From positions 62,001 through 126,000 of the forward strand of contig NZ_NQKW01000009.1 in NCBI RefSeq assembly GCF_002252625.1: 64,000 bases of DNA, in the 5' to 3' direction. How positions within the stretch are numbered: position 1 is the stretch's first letter; the number at the start of each line of letters is the position of its first letter. Under the pieces are notes generated by a model. That model was given only the letters and a program-made list of their open reading frames with translations, searched no databases and was not told the origin of the DNA. The translations under genes and the position numbers were made by a program. Positions 33,374-42,440 of the stretch are shown piece after piece. The stretch comes from Synechococcus sp. 1G10. GTDB lineage: Bacteria > Cyanobacteriota > Cyanobacteriia > PCC-6307 > Cyanobiaceae.

Positions 33374-34906
33374 GTGACTTTCACCCTGATCCTTGGCGAC
33401 CAACTGCACCGCCAGTGGTTCACCGCCTCGCAGCTGGAGCTGGCGGCCGGCAGTCAGGTCCTGATGATCGAAGACCTGGCGGTGGCGTCCGCTTACCGCT
33501 ACCACCAGCTGCGCCTGCTACACACCTTCGTGGCGATGCGCAGCTTCCGCGATGCTCTGATCGAGCGGGGCATCGCGGTTCATTATTTCGAGCTGCCGGC
33601 CTCGGCGGGGGTGTCGTTCTGGGAGCGGCTGGCGCTTGAGCTGGCCGGAGCTAAAGAACTGCGGGTGGCGGAGATCGCCGACCGGAGCTTCGCGGCGCGG
33701 TTGGAGCGCATCTGCCAGGAAAAGGAGGTGACCCTCACAGTGTTGCCGTCGCCCGCTTTCCTGGAATCAGGGGCCGAAAGCAGGGCCTGGTTTGAAGGCC
33801 GCCGCCGTCCCTTCATGAAGACCTTCTACGAACGTCAGCGCCGGCGCCTGGGGCTGTTGCTTGAAGCCGACGGCTCGCCGACCGGTGGCCAGTGGAGCTT
33901 CGACGCGGACAACCGGCGGAAGCTGCCGAAGGGATACATCGAGCCGCCGCTGCCGGCGGTGGCGGCCAGCCCCCATGAACCGGCGGTGCGGGCGCTGATC
34001 GCCAGCCACTTCGCCGATCACCCCGGAGAGCTGGGGCCGCTCTGGGTTCCCTTCGATCACGCCGGGGCCCAGGCCTGGCTGCAGCAGTTCCTGATCGAGC
34101 GACTTGAGGATTTCGGCCCCTACGAAGACGCGCTGAGTGCCCACCACGACACCCTGAACCATTCCCTGCTCTCTCCCCTGCTCAACATCGGTCTGCTCAC
34201 GCCCGCCGGCGTGATCGAAGCGACCCTCGCCCACGTGCAGAGCCGGCAGAACAGCGACCAACCGGTCCCGATCGCCTCGCTGGAGGGCTTCCTGCGCCAG
34301 GTGATCGGCTGGCGCGAGTTCGTGCGCGGCATTGACCTGGTGCATGGCCAGCGCCAGGCGAGCAGCAACTTCTGGAACCATCGCCGCCGCCTGGCCCCCT
34401 GCTGGAGCGAGGGCAACACCGGCCTGCCGCCGCTGGATGCCGCGATCGAGCGGCTGAACCGCCTGGGCTACAACCACCACATCGAGCGACTGATGGTGAT
34501 CAGCAACCTGATGCTGCTCTCTGAGATCCATCCCGGCGAGGTGCACCGCTGGTTCATGGAGCGCTACCTGGATTCCTACGAGTGGGTGATGGGCCCCAAC
34601 GTTTATGGCATGGGCCTGATGAGCGATGGCGGCCTGTTCGCCACCAAGCCCTACATCAGCGGCTCCAACTACATCCTCAAGATGAGTGATTTCAAGAAGG
34701 GGCCCTGGTGCGAGATCTGGGACGGTCTGTACTGGCGCTTCATCGAGCGGAACCAGGAGTTCTTCCGCGGGAACCCCCGGCTCTCGATGATGGTGCGCTT
34801 GCTGGAGCGGATGGATCCTCAGCGGCGGCAGATGTTGAACTCCGCCGCGGAGGCGTTTCTGGAGCGGGCGACGATGGTGCCAGCCCTGAGTGAATCCTCC
34901 CTGTGA
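33374..34906 (+). CDS. FeS-BCP/CryPro-type photolyase lacking the Fe-S cysteines
   Basis: This 510-residue protein belongs to the prokaryotic cryptochrome/photolyase group (DPRP N-terminal domain, LILGDQLHRQWF) that normally carries a 4Fe-4S cluster. The FAD-binding core is intact: SLEGFLRQVIGWREFVRG, YNHHIERLMVISNLML and NVYGMGLMSDGGLFATKPYI. In the segment where the family has a cluster of Cys after MSDY, this protein reads MSDFKKGPWCEIWDGLYW, with only Cys446 and a shortened loop, and the Mn-Cys-L site is LPPL. It therefore probably lacks the cluster. A light-driven (6-4) repair or photoreceptor role is expected. The next gene overlaps its stop (GTGA). Confidence 0.88.
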   Translation: MTFTLILGDQLHRQWFTASQLELAAGSQVLMIEDLAVASAYRYHQLRLLHTFVAMRSFRDALIERGIAVHYFELPASAGVSFWERLALELAGAKELRVAEIADRSFAARLERICQEKEVTLTVLPSPAFLESGAESRAWFEGRRRPFMKTFYERQRRRLGLLLEADGSPTGGQWSFDADNRRKLPKGYIEPPLPAVAASPHEPAVRALIASHFADHPGELGPLWVPFDHAGAQAWLQQFLIERLEDFGPYEDALSAHHDTLNHSLLSPLLNIGLLTPAGVIEATLAHVQSRQNSDQPVPIASLEGFLRQVIGWREFVRGIDLVHGQRQASSNFWNHRRRLAPCWSEGNTGLPPLDAAIERLNRLGYNHHIERLMVISNLMLLSEIHPGEVHRWFMERYLDSYEWVMGPNVYGMGLMSDGGLFATKPYISGSNYILKMSDFKKGPWCEIWDGLYWRFIERNQEFFRGNPRLSMMVRLLERMDPQRRQMLNSAAEAFLERATMVPALSESSL

Positions 34907-35694
34907 CTGATCCACTGCCTGTGAGCGAGCCCTTTCCTGTGAGCAACCCAACGGAGAGTGAGCCAAGGCCGGCCGCGCCCGCCGCTCTGCTCGAACGCCT
35001 GGCAGGGGTGGACGGGATGGAGTCGGGCCGCCGCCGGCTGGTGCTCCTGTTCCCCCAGCTGGGCGATTTCGACAGCCTTGAATACGCCCAGGCCCTGGTG
35101 GCGGCCTGGCCGCAGCTGGAGGCCGCCGGCATCGCCGTGCTGGCGATCGGCATCGGTGATGAGGCGAGCCGCCAGCGCTTCTGCGCCTTCACCGGCTTTC
35201 CGCTCGAGCGGCTGCAGGTGGACGCCGAACCGCAGCTGCATCGGGCCCTTGGGCTCTATGAAGGCCTGCGGCAGATCGGCGGCCCCTGGCCGAACCTGCT
35301 GCTGATGTGCGCCGGGATCGGCTCCCCCGGCACCCTGGCCGAGGTGCTGCGGGGCTACACGGGAGATCGCAGCGCGCCCCAGCGCATCGCCGACGACGAG
35401 ACCATCCAGGCCGGGCCCCTGCCGCCGATCCAGGGCTCGTTCTTCGCCAGGGCGGGCGGCCGTGGCTTCCAGCGCCCCTTTGAGCTCGCCACGGTGCGGC
35501 TGCGCAACATGAGCGAAGTGCTGGGCCACTGGCGTACCTACGTGCCCCGCGACGACTTCCTCACCCAGCGGGGCGGCACCTTCCTGCTGGAGGCCGACGA
35601 CACGCTTCTGTACAGACACCGCGACCGCGGCATTCTCGGCTTCTCGGAAACCATGGCCAGGCCGCTCAGCTTCCTGGATCCCTTTCTGGGCTGA
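34903..35694 (+). CDS. AhpC/TSA-like thioredoxin-fold protein
   Basis: This 263-residue protein contains an AhpC/TSA-family core: RLVLLFPQLGDFDSLEYAQ, IAVLAIGIGDEASRQRFCAF, LQVDAEPQLHRALGLYEGL, and a C-terminal GGTFLLEADDTLLYRHRDRG. The usual peroxidatic T-x-x-C is not visible (the first strand ends QLGDFDS), so peroxidase activity is doubtful; related proteins (PRXL2-like) also deviate. The GTG start overlaps the photolyase stop, so the two are co-translated. Confidence 0.75.
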   Translation: MTDPLPVSEPFPVSNPTESEPRPAAPAALLERLAGVDGMESGRRRLVLLFPQLGDFDSLEYAQALVAAWPQLEAAGIAVLAIGIGDEASRQRFCAFTGFPLERLQVDAEPQLHRALGLYEGLRQIGGPWPNLLLMCAGIGSPGTLAEVLRGYTGDRSAPQRIADDETIQAGPLPPIQGSFFARAGGRGFQRPFELATVRLRNMSEVLGHWRTYVPRDDFLTQRGGTFLLEADDTLLYRHRDRGILGFSETMARPLSFLDPFLG

Positions 35695-35730
35695 TCCCGG
35701 CGAAGCGACGGCCGCTTCAGCTGCGCAGGG

Positions 35731-37296
35731 TCAGGCCGAATCAGGGTCGAGCTGCAGGCTGAGCTGCAGCTGTTGATCACCGGCGGCATTCGCCGCCACT
35801 GGCCGCTGCCGCCGCCGCCGCCTGCCGCCACTGGCCGCCAGGCCGGAGCGGCGGGAGCCATGCCTGCGCTGGATCGCATCGGCCAGCTCCCTGAAGTCCT
35901 GCTCCTGACGCCGCGCCCAGATCTTCTCCCTGGCCTGGCGGGCGGCGGCGGCGGGCTCCACGATCGGCAGTGGGTAGTGCACCCCGAGCACGCAGCCGAC
36001 CCGTTGCTGGGTGACCATCGCCATCGTCCACGGCTCATGGATGTGAACAGCCGGCACGTTGCGCAGTTCCGGCAGCCAGCGGCGGATGAAATCGCCGTTG
36101 GGATCGTGCTCGAGGCCCTGCTTGATCGGGTTGTAGATCCGGATCGTGTTGATGCCCGTGGTGCCCGACTGCATCTGGCACTGGCTCCAGTGGATGCCCG
36201 GTTCGTAATCGACGAACAGGCGGGCCAGGTGCAGCCCGCTCTGGCGCCACGGCAACCACAGCTGGTAGCTGGCCACCGACATCAGCATCGCTCGCATGCG
36301 GAAATTGATCCAGCCGCTGGCGATCAGGGCCCGCATGCAGGCATCCACGAACGGCAGCCCGGTACGGCCCTCGGCCCAGGCCGCCAGGCGCTCGGGGTCG
36401 CTGCTGCGCAGGCCGGCAGTGAGCGGATGGAGCTCGCGAAACTCCAGATCTGGCTGGCATTCGAGCTTCTGGATGAAATGGCAGTGCCAGTGCAGCCGCG
36501 CCTCGAAGCCCAGCGGCGCCTTGCGGAGGCGGCGGCTGCGCTGCACCACTTCCCGCATCGACAGCGTGCCCCAGCTGAGGTGGGGCGATAGGCGCGAGCA
36601 GCTCTCGAAGGCCGTGAGCGGGCTTGAGAGCTCACGGTGGTAGCGAGAGCCGCGCTCGCTCAGAAAACTTTCCAGAACGGCCAGTCCCTGCTGCCGCCCC
36701 CCGAGCTGACGACCCGGGCAGGGGTCAGGCGCCAGACCCAGCTCGGCGGCGGCTGGAATGGGACCGGGATCAAGGCCCCCCAGGCAGGGCAGAACCGGCG
36801 GCGGCGGCGCCAGCGGCTCGGCCATGCGCTCCTCCCAGCGGCGCGCCCAGCCGTTGCGGCTGCGCAAGCGGCGGATCACACCGAAGGAGGGCACTTGAGT
36901 CCAGGGGATGCCATGGCTGAGAGCCCACTGGGCCACCTGCCGGTCGCGGTCGTAGGTCCAGCCGTTGCCGGTTTCCTGATGGCTCCAGAGCCCGGCAATG
37001 GCGAACTGGCGGCGGGCCCGCTCCAGCACGTCCAGCGCCGGGCCGATCCGCACCACCAGCGGCTGACCCAGCTCCGCCAGGGCCTGCCTGAGCTCCGCCA
37101 GGCTCTCGGCGCAGAAGGCCCACTGGCGCGCCGAGGCATCACTCTGCTGCCACAGCTCGGGTTCCACCACCAGCAGCGGCAGCACCGGACCAAGGCGACT
37201 GGCCTGGAGCAGCGGCTGGTGATCGGCCACCCGCAGATCCCGTTTGAACCAGACGATCTGCACCGGTTCGAGCACGGGGTTGATGCGCTTCAGCAC
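35731..37296 (-). CDS. Deoxyribodipyrimidine photolyase / cryptochrome-like flavoprotein
   Basis: This 521-residue protein has an N-terminal photolyase alpha/beta domain ([19 protein letters not shown]) and a C-terminal FAD domain: [65 protein letters not shown]. The [11 protein letters not shown] segment is typical of the cryptochrome-like class common in marine cyanobacteria. The C-terminal ~45 residues are basic and low-complexity ([10 protein letters not shown]). GTG 37296 is chosen; it overlaps the DUF393 stop by 7 bases. Light-dependent DNA repair or blue-light sensing is expected. Confidence 0.88.
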   Translation of the reverse strand: MLKRINPVLEPVQIVWFKRDLRVADHQPLLQASRLGPVLPLLVVEPELWQQSDASARQWAFCAESLAELRQALAELGQPLVVRIGPALDVLERARRQFAIAGLWSHQETGNGWTYDRDRQVAQWALSHGIPWTQVPSFGVIRRLRSRNGWARRWEERMAEPLAPPPPVLPCLGGLDPGPIPAAAELGLAPDPCPGRQLGGRQQGLAVLESFLSERGSRYHRELSSPLTAFESCSRLSPHLSWGTLSMREVVQRSRRLRKAPLGFEARLHWHCHFIQKLECQPDLEFRELHPLTAGLRSSDPERLAAWAEGRTGLPFVDACMRALIASGWINFRMRAMLMSVASYQLWLPWRQSGLHLARLFVDYEPGIHWSQCQMQSGTTGINTIRIYNPIKQGLEHDPNGDFIRRWLPELRNVPAVHIHEPWTMAMVTQQRVGCVLGVHYPLPIVEPAAAARQAREKIWARRQEQDFRELADAIQRRHGSRRSGLAASGGRRRRRQRPVAANAAGDQQLQLSLQLDPDSA

Positions 37297-37685
37297 CCCC
37301 GCAGATCGCAGAGCGTGTTCAGGTCGCCCCGGCCGGTCAGCCGCAGCCGCCAACGGGCCCAGAGCCCATAGAGCGCATCCACCAGCGGCCCGATCAACGG
37401 CCAGGCGGTGGGGGCATAGAGCCAGCCCCAGCCCACCACCCGGTAGGCCTCACGGAAGACGGCCACATCCTTGATCACCCGGCCATCAGCGCCGATGGCG
37501 CGGATGCGGCCCATGGCCTCCCGGTAGCTGATCCCTGCATGGGCCACCGGGTCGTAATCGGCCGCATCGATATCGACGAAGCGGATCAGGCCGCGCCCCT
37601 GATCACGGGCCCGCAGGCTCTCCACCTCGCGCCGGCAGAGGGGGCAGGCCCCGTCGAAAAGGAGGGTGAGGGCAGGTTCAGCCAT
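37290..37685 (-). CDS. DUF393 / DCC-family thiol-disulfide oxidoreductase
   Basis: This 131-residue protein has the DCC motif [17 protein letters not shown] near its N-terminus with a CxxC pair, then [14 protein letters not shown] and [18 protein letters not shown] proteins are thioredoxin-like and probably redox-active. The stop overlaps the photolyase GTG start, so the two genes form an operon. Confidence 0.88.
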   Translation of the reverse strand: MAEPALTLLFDGACPLCRREVESLRARDQGRGLIRFVDIDAADYDPVAHAGISYREAMGRIRAIGADGRVIKDVAVFREAYRVVGWGWLYAPTAWPLIGPLVDALYGLWARWRLRLTGRGDLNTLCDLRGC

Positions 37686-37841
37686 GGATCAGCCAACGGG
37701 AGATGGCACCGAGCAGGGCGAAAGCAACCCATCAACCAACGCTATCGGGATGGCACTAATCACTGAGAGCTGATCACTCCAGCAGGCACCGATCGCTGCG
37801 CGCAGCGGAGCCCGCGGCAGGATCTGCATAGGGTGAAAGGC

Positions 37842-38897
37842 ATGACGCCCAGCTCCACTCCGGCCCACACCTCCAGGCGCATCCTGCTCACCGGCGCCAG
37901 CTCCGGCATCGGCTATCAGGCGGCCCTGCAGCTGCGCCGCGCCGGCCACCAGCTCACCTTGCCGTGCAGGGATCCGGCCACGGCTGAGGCCACGCTGGCG
38001 CGTCTCGAACAAGACGAGCCTGCGGGGCCATCCCCGCGCGCACCGGTCTGTGACCTGGCCGATCTGGCCAGCGTCGAGCGCTGCGCCGCCGAACTGCTCG
38101 GGCTCGGTGAACCGATCGACAGCCTCGTGCTCAACGCCGGGCTCCAGTACAGCGGCGGCACAGAGCCGAGGCGATCAGCCCAGGGCCATGAACTCACCAT
38201 CGCGGTGAACCACCTCGCCCACCAGGCCCTTGCCCAGCGGCTGCTTCCCCTGCTCGATGGCAGCCAGGCCCCTCGGCTGGTGGTCACCGCCTCGGAGGTG
38301 CATGACCCCGCCGCAGCCGGTGGCCGGGTCGGCCAGCCAGCTGGCCTGGGCGATCTGGCCGGCCTCAGGGCTGGGTCGGGCTTCGAGATGGTGGCTGGCG
38401 GCCTGCCGTTTGATGCCGACAAGGCCTACAAGGACAGCAAGCTCTGCAACCTCCTGTTCGCGCGCGAGCTGGAGCGGCGCCTGCAGGTGCGCGGCACACC
38501 GATGCCGGTGGTCGCCTGGAGCCCGGGCCTGGTGATCCCGCCAGGGAGCGGCGGCTTTTTCCGCTACAGCCGCCGCCACAACGAATGGGGCCAACGCCTG
38601 TTTGCCCTGGTGGCCCGCGACCTGCTGCGCATCACCGCAACGGTTGAGCTCGCCGGAGGGCTGCTGGCGGAGCTCGCCAGCGCTGATGTCCACAGCAGCT
38701 CTGGCTTCAGCTACCGCAGCAACCGGGTGGTGGGTCTGGGCCGCCTGCGCTTCGAGCTGAGCGAACCAAGCGCTGAAGCTCTCGATGACAGCCTGGCCGA
38801 GGCGCTCTGGGCGATCAGCGCCGAGCTGGTGGGGCAGAGCGCCGAACTGCCTTCGCCAGCTGGCGGGGCCAGTCAGCGGGTCGATCGCCGGCCTTGA
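37842..38897 (+). CDS. Short-chain dehydrogenase, protochlorophyllide-reductase-like
   Basis: This 351-residue Rossmann oxidoreductase has the cofactor motif LLTGASSGIGYQAALQL, LVLNAGLQYSGG, VVTASEVHD and the catalytic pair in YKDSK. Length and SKLCNLLFARELERRL followed by SPGLVIPPGSGGFFRYS resemble light-dependent POR rather than generic SDRs, but a true POR should be compared before naming. ATG 37842 is chosen over GTG 37833. The last ~83 bases overlap the 3' end of the cytochrome b gene on the other strand. Confidence 0.85.
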   Translation: MTPSSTPAHTSRRILLTGASSGIGYQAALQLRRAGHQLTLPCRDPATAEATLARLEQDEPAGPSPRAPVCDLADLASVERCAAELLGLGEPIDSLVLNAGLQYSGGTEPRRSAQGHELTIAVNHLAHQALAQRLLPLLDGSQAPRLVVTASEVHDPAAAGGRVGQPAGLGDLAGLRAGSGFEMVAGGLPFDADKAYKDSKLCNLLFARELERRLQVRGTPMPVVAWSPGLVIPPGSGGFFRYSRRHNEWGQRLFALVARDLLRITATVELAGGLLAELASADVHSSSGFSYRSNRVVGLGRLRFELSEPSAEALDDSLAEALWAISAELVGQSAELPSPAGGASQRVDRRP

Positions 38898-39360
38898 ACC
38901 TCAGGCTGGCCATCGAGCCGGCCAGCGGCCAACCACCTCTGGCCAGCACCCCCACCACATGGGCCAGAACCGCCATCGCCATCACGCCCCAGGCGATCAG
39001 ATGGAGGCTGTAGACGATCTGGCTCAGGTTTCCCTGCCGCAACCAGTCCTCCTGCATCAGCTTGCCAGTGCCGATCGCCAGGGCCAGGGCGGCCAGCGCC
39101 AGCGCATTGCTGGCCCTGGCGAGCTGCCGCCGCCCCAGGGTGAAGGCATAGGCAGCGAACAGAACGGCCAGCGGCAGCAACGCCACCCCCACCGTGCCGT
39201 GGATATCGATCCACTCACCGGGCAGGCGGATCGGCAGCCGTCCCCAGCGCCCGTCGTACTGGCTGTAGACGAACAGACCGCTCAGCCAGGCCAGCACAAC
39301 GCCGGCGGCGGTGGTTCCATGCAGCAGCCGCAGCAGGGAGGGTTGGTAGGGACGGGCCAT
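38815..39360 (-). CDS. Cytochrome b561/b6-type membrane protein
   Basis: This 181-residue protein has four membrane helices of the Ni/Fe-hydrogenase cytochrome b/b561 type. Candidate haem-ligating His residues are in LLRLLHGTTAAGVVL, DIHGTVGVALLPL, SLHLIAWG and LAHVVG. It should shuttle electrons in the inner or thylakoid membrane; the partner dehydrogenase is not adjacent. The ATG is 8 bases from the P-type ATPase stop side and both run on the minus strand. The 3' end is antisense to the SDR gene. Confidence 0.82.
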   Translation of the reverse strand: MARPYQPSLLRLLHGTTAAGVVLAWLSGLFVYSQYDGRWGRLPIRLPGEWIDIHGTVGVALLPLAVLFAAYAFTLGRRQLARASNALALAALALAIGTGKLMQEDWLRQGNLSQIVYSLHLIAWGVMAMAVLAHVVGVLARGGWPLAGSMASLRFKAGDRPADWPRQLAKAVRRSAPPARR

Positions 39361-39367
39361 GGCGGAT

Positions 39368-41734
39368 TCAGGGCGAACGCTCAGCGGCTGGATGGGGAGC
39401 CAGCTGCCAGGCCAGCAGCAGGGCGATCGCCGTGGCGGCCAACAGGATGAGGATCTGGGCCGGCAGCAGGGGCGCCAGATTCAGCAGCTGCTGAAGGCTC
39501 GGGAGAGCCAGCAACAACAGCCACAGCCCCAGGCCGATGCCGGGGCCGACGGCGGTGATCGCTTCCCTGGGATCACCGTTGAGCCACACCAGACCCCCAC
39601 CGGCGAGCAGCAGCAGGGAGAACACCAGGCTCCGGCGTGATTCGGCGTCGGTGTCTGGCCAGAAGGCCAGCACCAGGGCGGCTACCACCAACACCGTTCC
39701 CTGGCTGAGGGCCTGGCGCCAGATCTTTGGACCGAACAGGGGCGCCTCCGGCGGGCGGGGCGGTTGCCGCATCAGGCCCGGAGCGGGCGGCAGCGCCTCG
39801 AACACCACCGTGCAGGCCGGATCGATCACCAGGTGCAGCAGGGCGATGTGCATCGGAAGCAGGATCAGCGGCTGGCCACTGAGCAGCGGCACCAGGCCCA
39901 GGGCTGCGATCGGCAGGTGAATGGCGAGGGTGTAGCCGAGGGCCCGGTGCAGGTTGGCGTCGACGCGGCGGCCCAGTTCCAGGGCCCCAACAAGATCGCT
40001 GAAGGCGTCGCCCAGCAGCACCAGATCGGCGGATTCGCGCGCCACGGCGGTGCCGCGTTTGCCCATCGCCACGCCGATGTCGGCGGCCTTGAGGGCCGGG
40101 GCGTCATTGACGCCATCACCGGTCATCGCCACCACCTCACCGGCGGCCTGCAGGGCGCGCACCAGCTGCAGCTTCTGCTGGGGCATCACCCGGGCGAACA
40201 CCGACACCTCGCGGATGGAGGCAGCCAGCGCCTGCGGTGAGAGGGCTTCCAGTTCCTGACCACTCAGCACCGGACCTGGCGGCAGGCCAGCCTGATCGGC
40301 GATCGAGCGGGCCGTCACGGGGCTATCTCCCGTGATCATCACCACGCGAACGCCGGCACTCCGCGCCGTGGCGATCGCCGCCGGCACATCCGAGCGCAGC
40401 GGGTCCGCCAGAGCCAGGAAACCCACCGGCTCGAACAGGTAACCATGCGCATCGTCAGGCAGAGCACCGCTGCTTGCGAACGGCTGCCCGTCGTGAACGG
40501 GCGCGCCATCGAGCCCGCGTGCCACCGCCAGCACCCGCAGCCCCCTGGCGGCGAGTGCATCGGCAGCGGCCAGCAGTGCGGAGCTCTGCCCACCATCGAG
40601 GTGGCAGAGATCGGCGATCGCCTCGGGTGCCCCCTTGGCCGCCAGCTGCAGGCCGCCCTCGCCGTCCCGCCAGAGGCGGGAGAACACCAGCAGATCACTC
40701 TGCAGCGGGTATTCGCGCTCCAGGGGCCAGTCGGGGTGGAGGTGTTCGGTGCCACCTAGATGGTCGGCAGCCAGGCGCTGGATCGCCAGTTCCATCGCAT
40801 CCACCGGATCGCCGCGGCTGGAGAGCACCGCCAGTTCCACCAGAGCGTGAAAGGGTTCTTCCAGGGTCTCCCCGGCACTCCAGCCCTCCAGCGATGGCCA
40901 AGTAAGAAGTTGCTGCACCCCCATACGGTTCTCGGTGAGGGTGCCGGTCTTGTCGACGGCGAGCACCGTGGCACTGCCGAGGCTCTCCACCGCCGCAGGC
41001 CAGCGGGCCAGCACCCCGATCCGGGCCAGACGCAGGGCGCCCAGGGCCAGGAACAGAGCCAGCACCACGGGAATTTCGTTGGGCAGCACCGCCAGGGCCA
41101 GGGCCAGGGCGGCGAGCAGGGCCTGGGGCCAATTGCCGCCCTGGCCCCCCTGGATCAGGGCCAGGGCCGCGCAGAGGGCCAGGGCCAGAACCGTGAGGCG
41201 CCCGGTGAGGCGACGGGTCTGGCGCTGCAGACGGGTGGGCGGCGGTTGCACCGTGGCCAGGCTGCTGCCGAGCCGGCCCAGTTCGGTGGCATCGGCCACG
41301 GCCGTCACCGCCGCCCAGCCGCGGCCGCCCGCCACCAGCGAACCCGCCAGAATTCGCTCCCCGGCACTGGAGCGGGCGACCGGCAGGGATTCACCCGTGA
41401 GCAGGGATTCATCCAGCCACAACCCCACCCCCTCGGTGAGCTCGGCATCGGCCGCCACCCGATCGCCTTCCTCAAGGCGGAGCCGATCACCCAGGCGCAC
41501 CTGCTCGACAGGCAACTCGAGAATCTTTCCGGCCCGCAGCACCCGGGCGCGGGGCGCCGAAAGCCGTGCCAGTTCCGCCAGGGCGCGGCTGCTGCGTTGC
41601 TGCTGGACGGCATCGAGCAGACTGATGCCCAGCACGAACACCAGCAGGATGCCGGCGTCGACCCATTCCCCGATCAGGGCGTAGATCAGGGCGCAAGCCA
41701 GCAGCAGCAGATTGCTGGGCTCCAGCCAGCTCAT
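39368..41734 (-). CDS. P-type cation-transporting ATPase, N-terminally short
   Basis: This protein of about 788 residues has the P-type set: LLTGESLP, the phosphorylation motif AVDKTGTLTENRM with Asp261, MITGDSPVTARSIADQAGL, and MTGDGVNDAPALKAADIGVAMG. The helix-4 motif is AVLPNEIPVVLALF (PNEIP instead of PEGLP), a variant found in a cyanobacterial/proteobacterial P2-like group of unassigned ion. The protein starts directly at the first membrane helix (MSWLEPSNLLLLACALIYAL) and lacks the usual ~70-residue cytoplasmic N-terminus. In-frame sequence upstream to 41887 does not look like that domain. Confidence 0.9.
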   Translation of the reverse strand: MSWLEPSNLLLLACALIYALIGEWVDAGILLVFVLGISLLDAVQQQRSSRALAELARLSAPRARVLRAGKILELPVEQVRLGDRLRLEEGDRVAADAELTEGVGLWLDESLLTGESLPVARSSAGERILAGSLVAGGRGWAAVTAVADATELGRLGSSLATVQPPPTRLQRQTRRLTGRLTVLALALCAALALIQGGQGGNWPQALLAALALALAVLPNEIPVVLALFLALGALRLARIGVLARWPAAVESLGSATVLAVDKTGTLTENRMGVQQLLTWPSLEGWSAGETLEEPFHALVELAVLSSRGDPVDAMELAIQRLAADHLGGTEHLHPDWPLEREYPLQSDLLVFSRLWRDGEGGLQLAAKGAPEAIADLCHLDGGQSSALLAAADALAARGLRVLAVARGLDGAPVHDGQPFASSGALPDDAHGYLFEPVGFLALADPLRSDVPAAIATARSAGVRVVMITGDSPVTARSIADQAGLPPGPVLSGQELEALSPQALAASIREVSVFARVMPQQKLQLVRALQAAGEVVAMTGDGVNDAPALKAADIGVAMGKRGTAVARESADLVLLGDAFSDLVGALELGRRVDANLHRALGYTLAIHLPIAALGLVPLLSGQPLILLPMHIALLHLVIDPACTVVFEALPPAPGLMRQPPRPPEAPLFGPKIWRQALSQGTVLVVAALVLAFWPDTDAESRRSLVFSLLLLAGGGLVWLNGDPREAITAVGPGIGLGLWLLLLALPSLQQLLNLAPLLPAQILILLAATAIALLLAWQLAPHPAAERSP

Positions 41735-42440
41735 TCGGGCTCCGGATCTGGCTTCTTTCTGAAAGCATGTTGCGTGAGCATCACTCGCCGCCAGCACCCC
41801 TCGCACCAGATGCCTGACGACCTCCAGCCGGTGAGGCTTGAGCGCTTTCGTTCGCCGCCTTGCACAACTCACTGGAGATGCTGGCATGGGTGCGGCCTTG
41901 ATCTGCTGGAGCAGTCGATCGAAGATCTGCGCGACACATCCAGCCCGGAAGGAAGACTCCAGCAGCTGAGCGCCGCCAAGGCACTCTCCTGCTGTTGCCG
42001 AAGAAGACCGCCGCTGACTATCGAAATCCGAGCTCCCAAGGATCAGTGGGTGGGGGGCGGCTGATCTTCAGTTCTTTCCTCAACAGCAACTGGCTCTCGG
42101 AGAGCGTAACGATCCACGAGGCAGAATGGCTGTGAAACAACCCTGACTGCTCGAGTCAGGTCGTCGTTCAGACCATTGGGCACGATCTTGGAGATCTCCT
42201 CATTGCAGAGGTGTCCTTGGATCTGTCGTTCTTGATGATTCTGTGGAATCAGTCCCTGTCAGGACCGTTAAGGATCCATGGGAGCTGGGGTCCAGCCGGG
42301 ACCTTGATTCCGCTGGTACGCCCGTTGCTCAAGATCAACGTGGGGCTACCAACCGACCGTGGCTCATGGTGGCGTCACCGGCATGAAGGGTTCATGACTG
42401 GGTGAAACTGAAGCGTTCGCCTGATCCAACCGGTTCACCG
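41735..42440. other. Long region without a supported gene
   Basis: About 700 bases separate the ATPase and the PEP-utilising gene. On the plus strand an 84-codon frame starts at 41810, and on the minus strand a frame around 42061-42260 reads plausibly (GHLCNEEISKIVPNGLNDDL and VVSQPFCLVDRYALREP), but it has no good ATG. I would treat both as unproven. No repeats or RNA-like hairpins stand out. Confidence 0.4.

Noticed and set aside
33101-33505. 134-codon minus-strand gene overlapping the photolyase start
   Set aside because: Most of it is antisense to the photolyase and the terminator hairpin lies inside its 3' end; composition is not protein-like.
40760-42064. 434-codon open frame on the plus strand opposite the P-type ATPase
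   Set aside because: It is a mirror of the ATPase in GC-rich DNA, Gln/Gly/Arg-rich and without domains. The ATPase frame has all family motifs.
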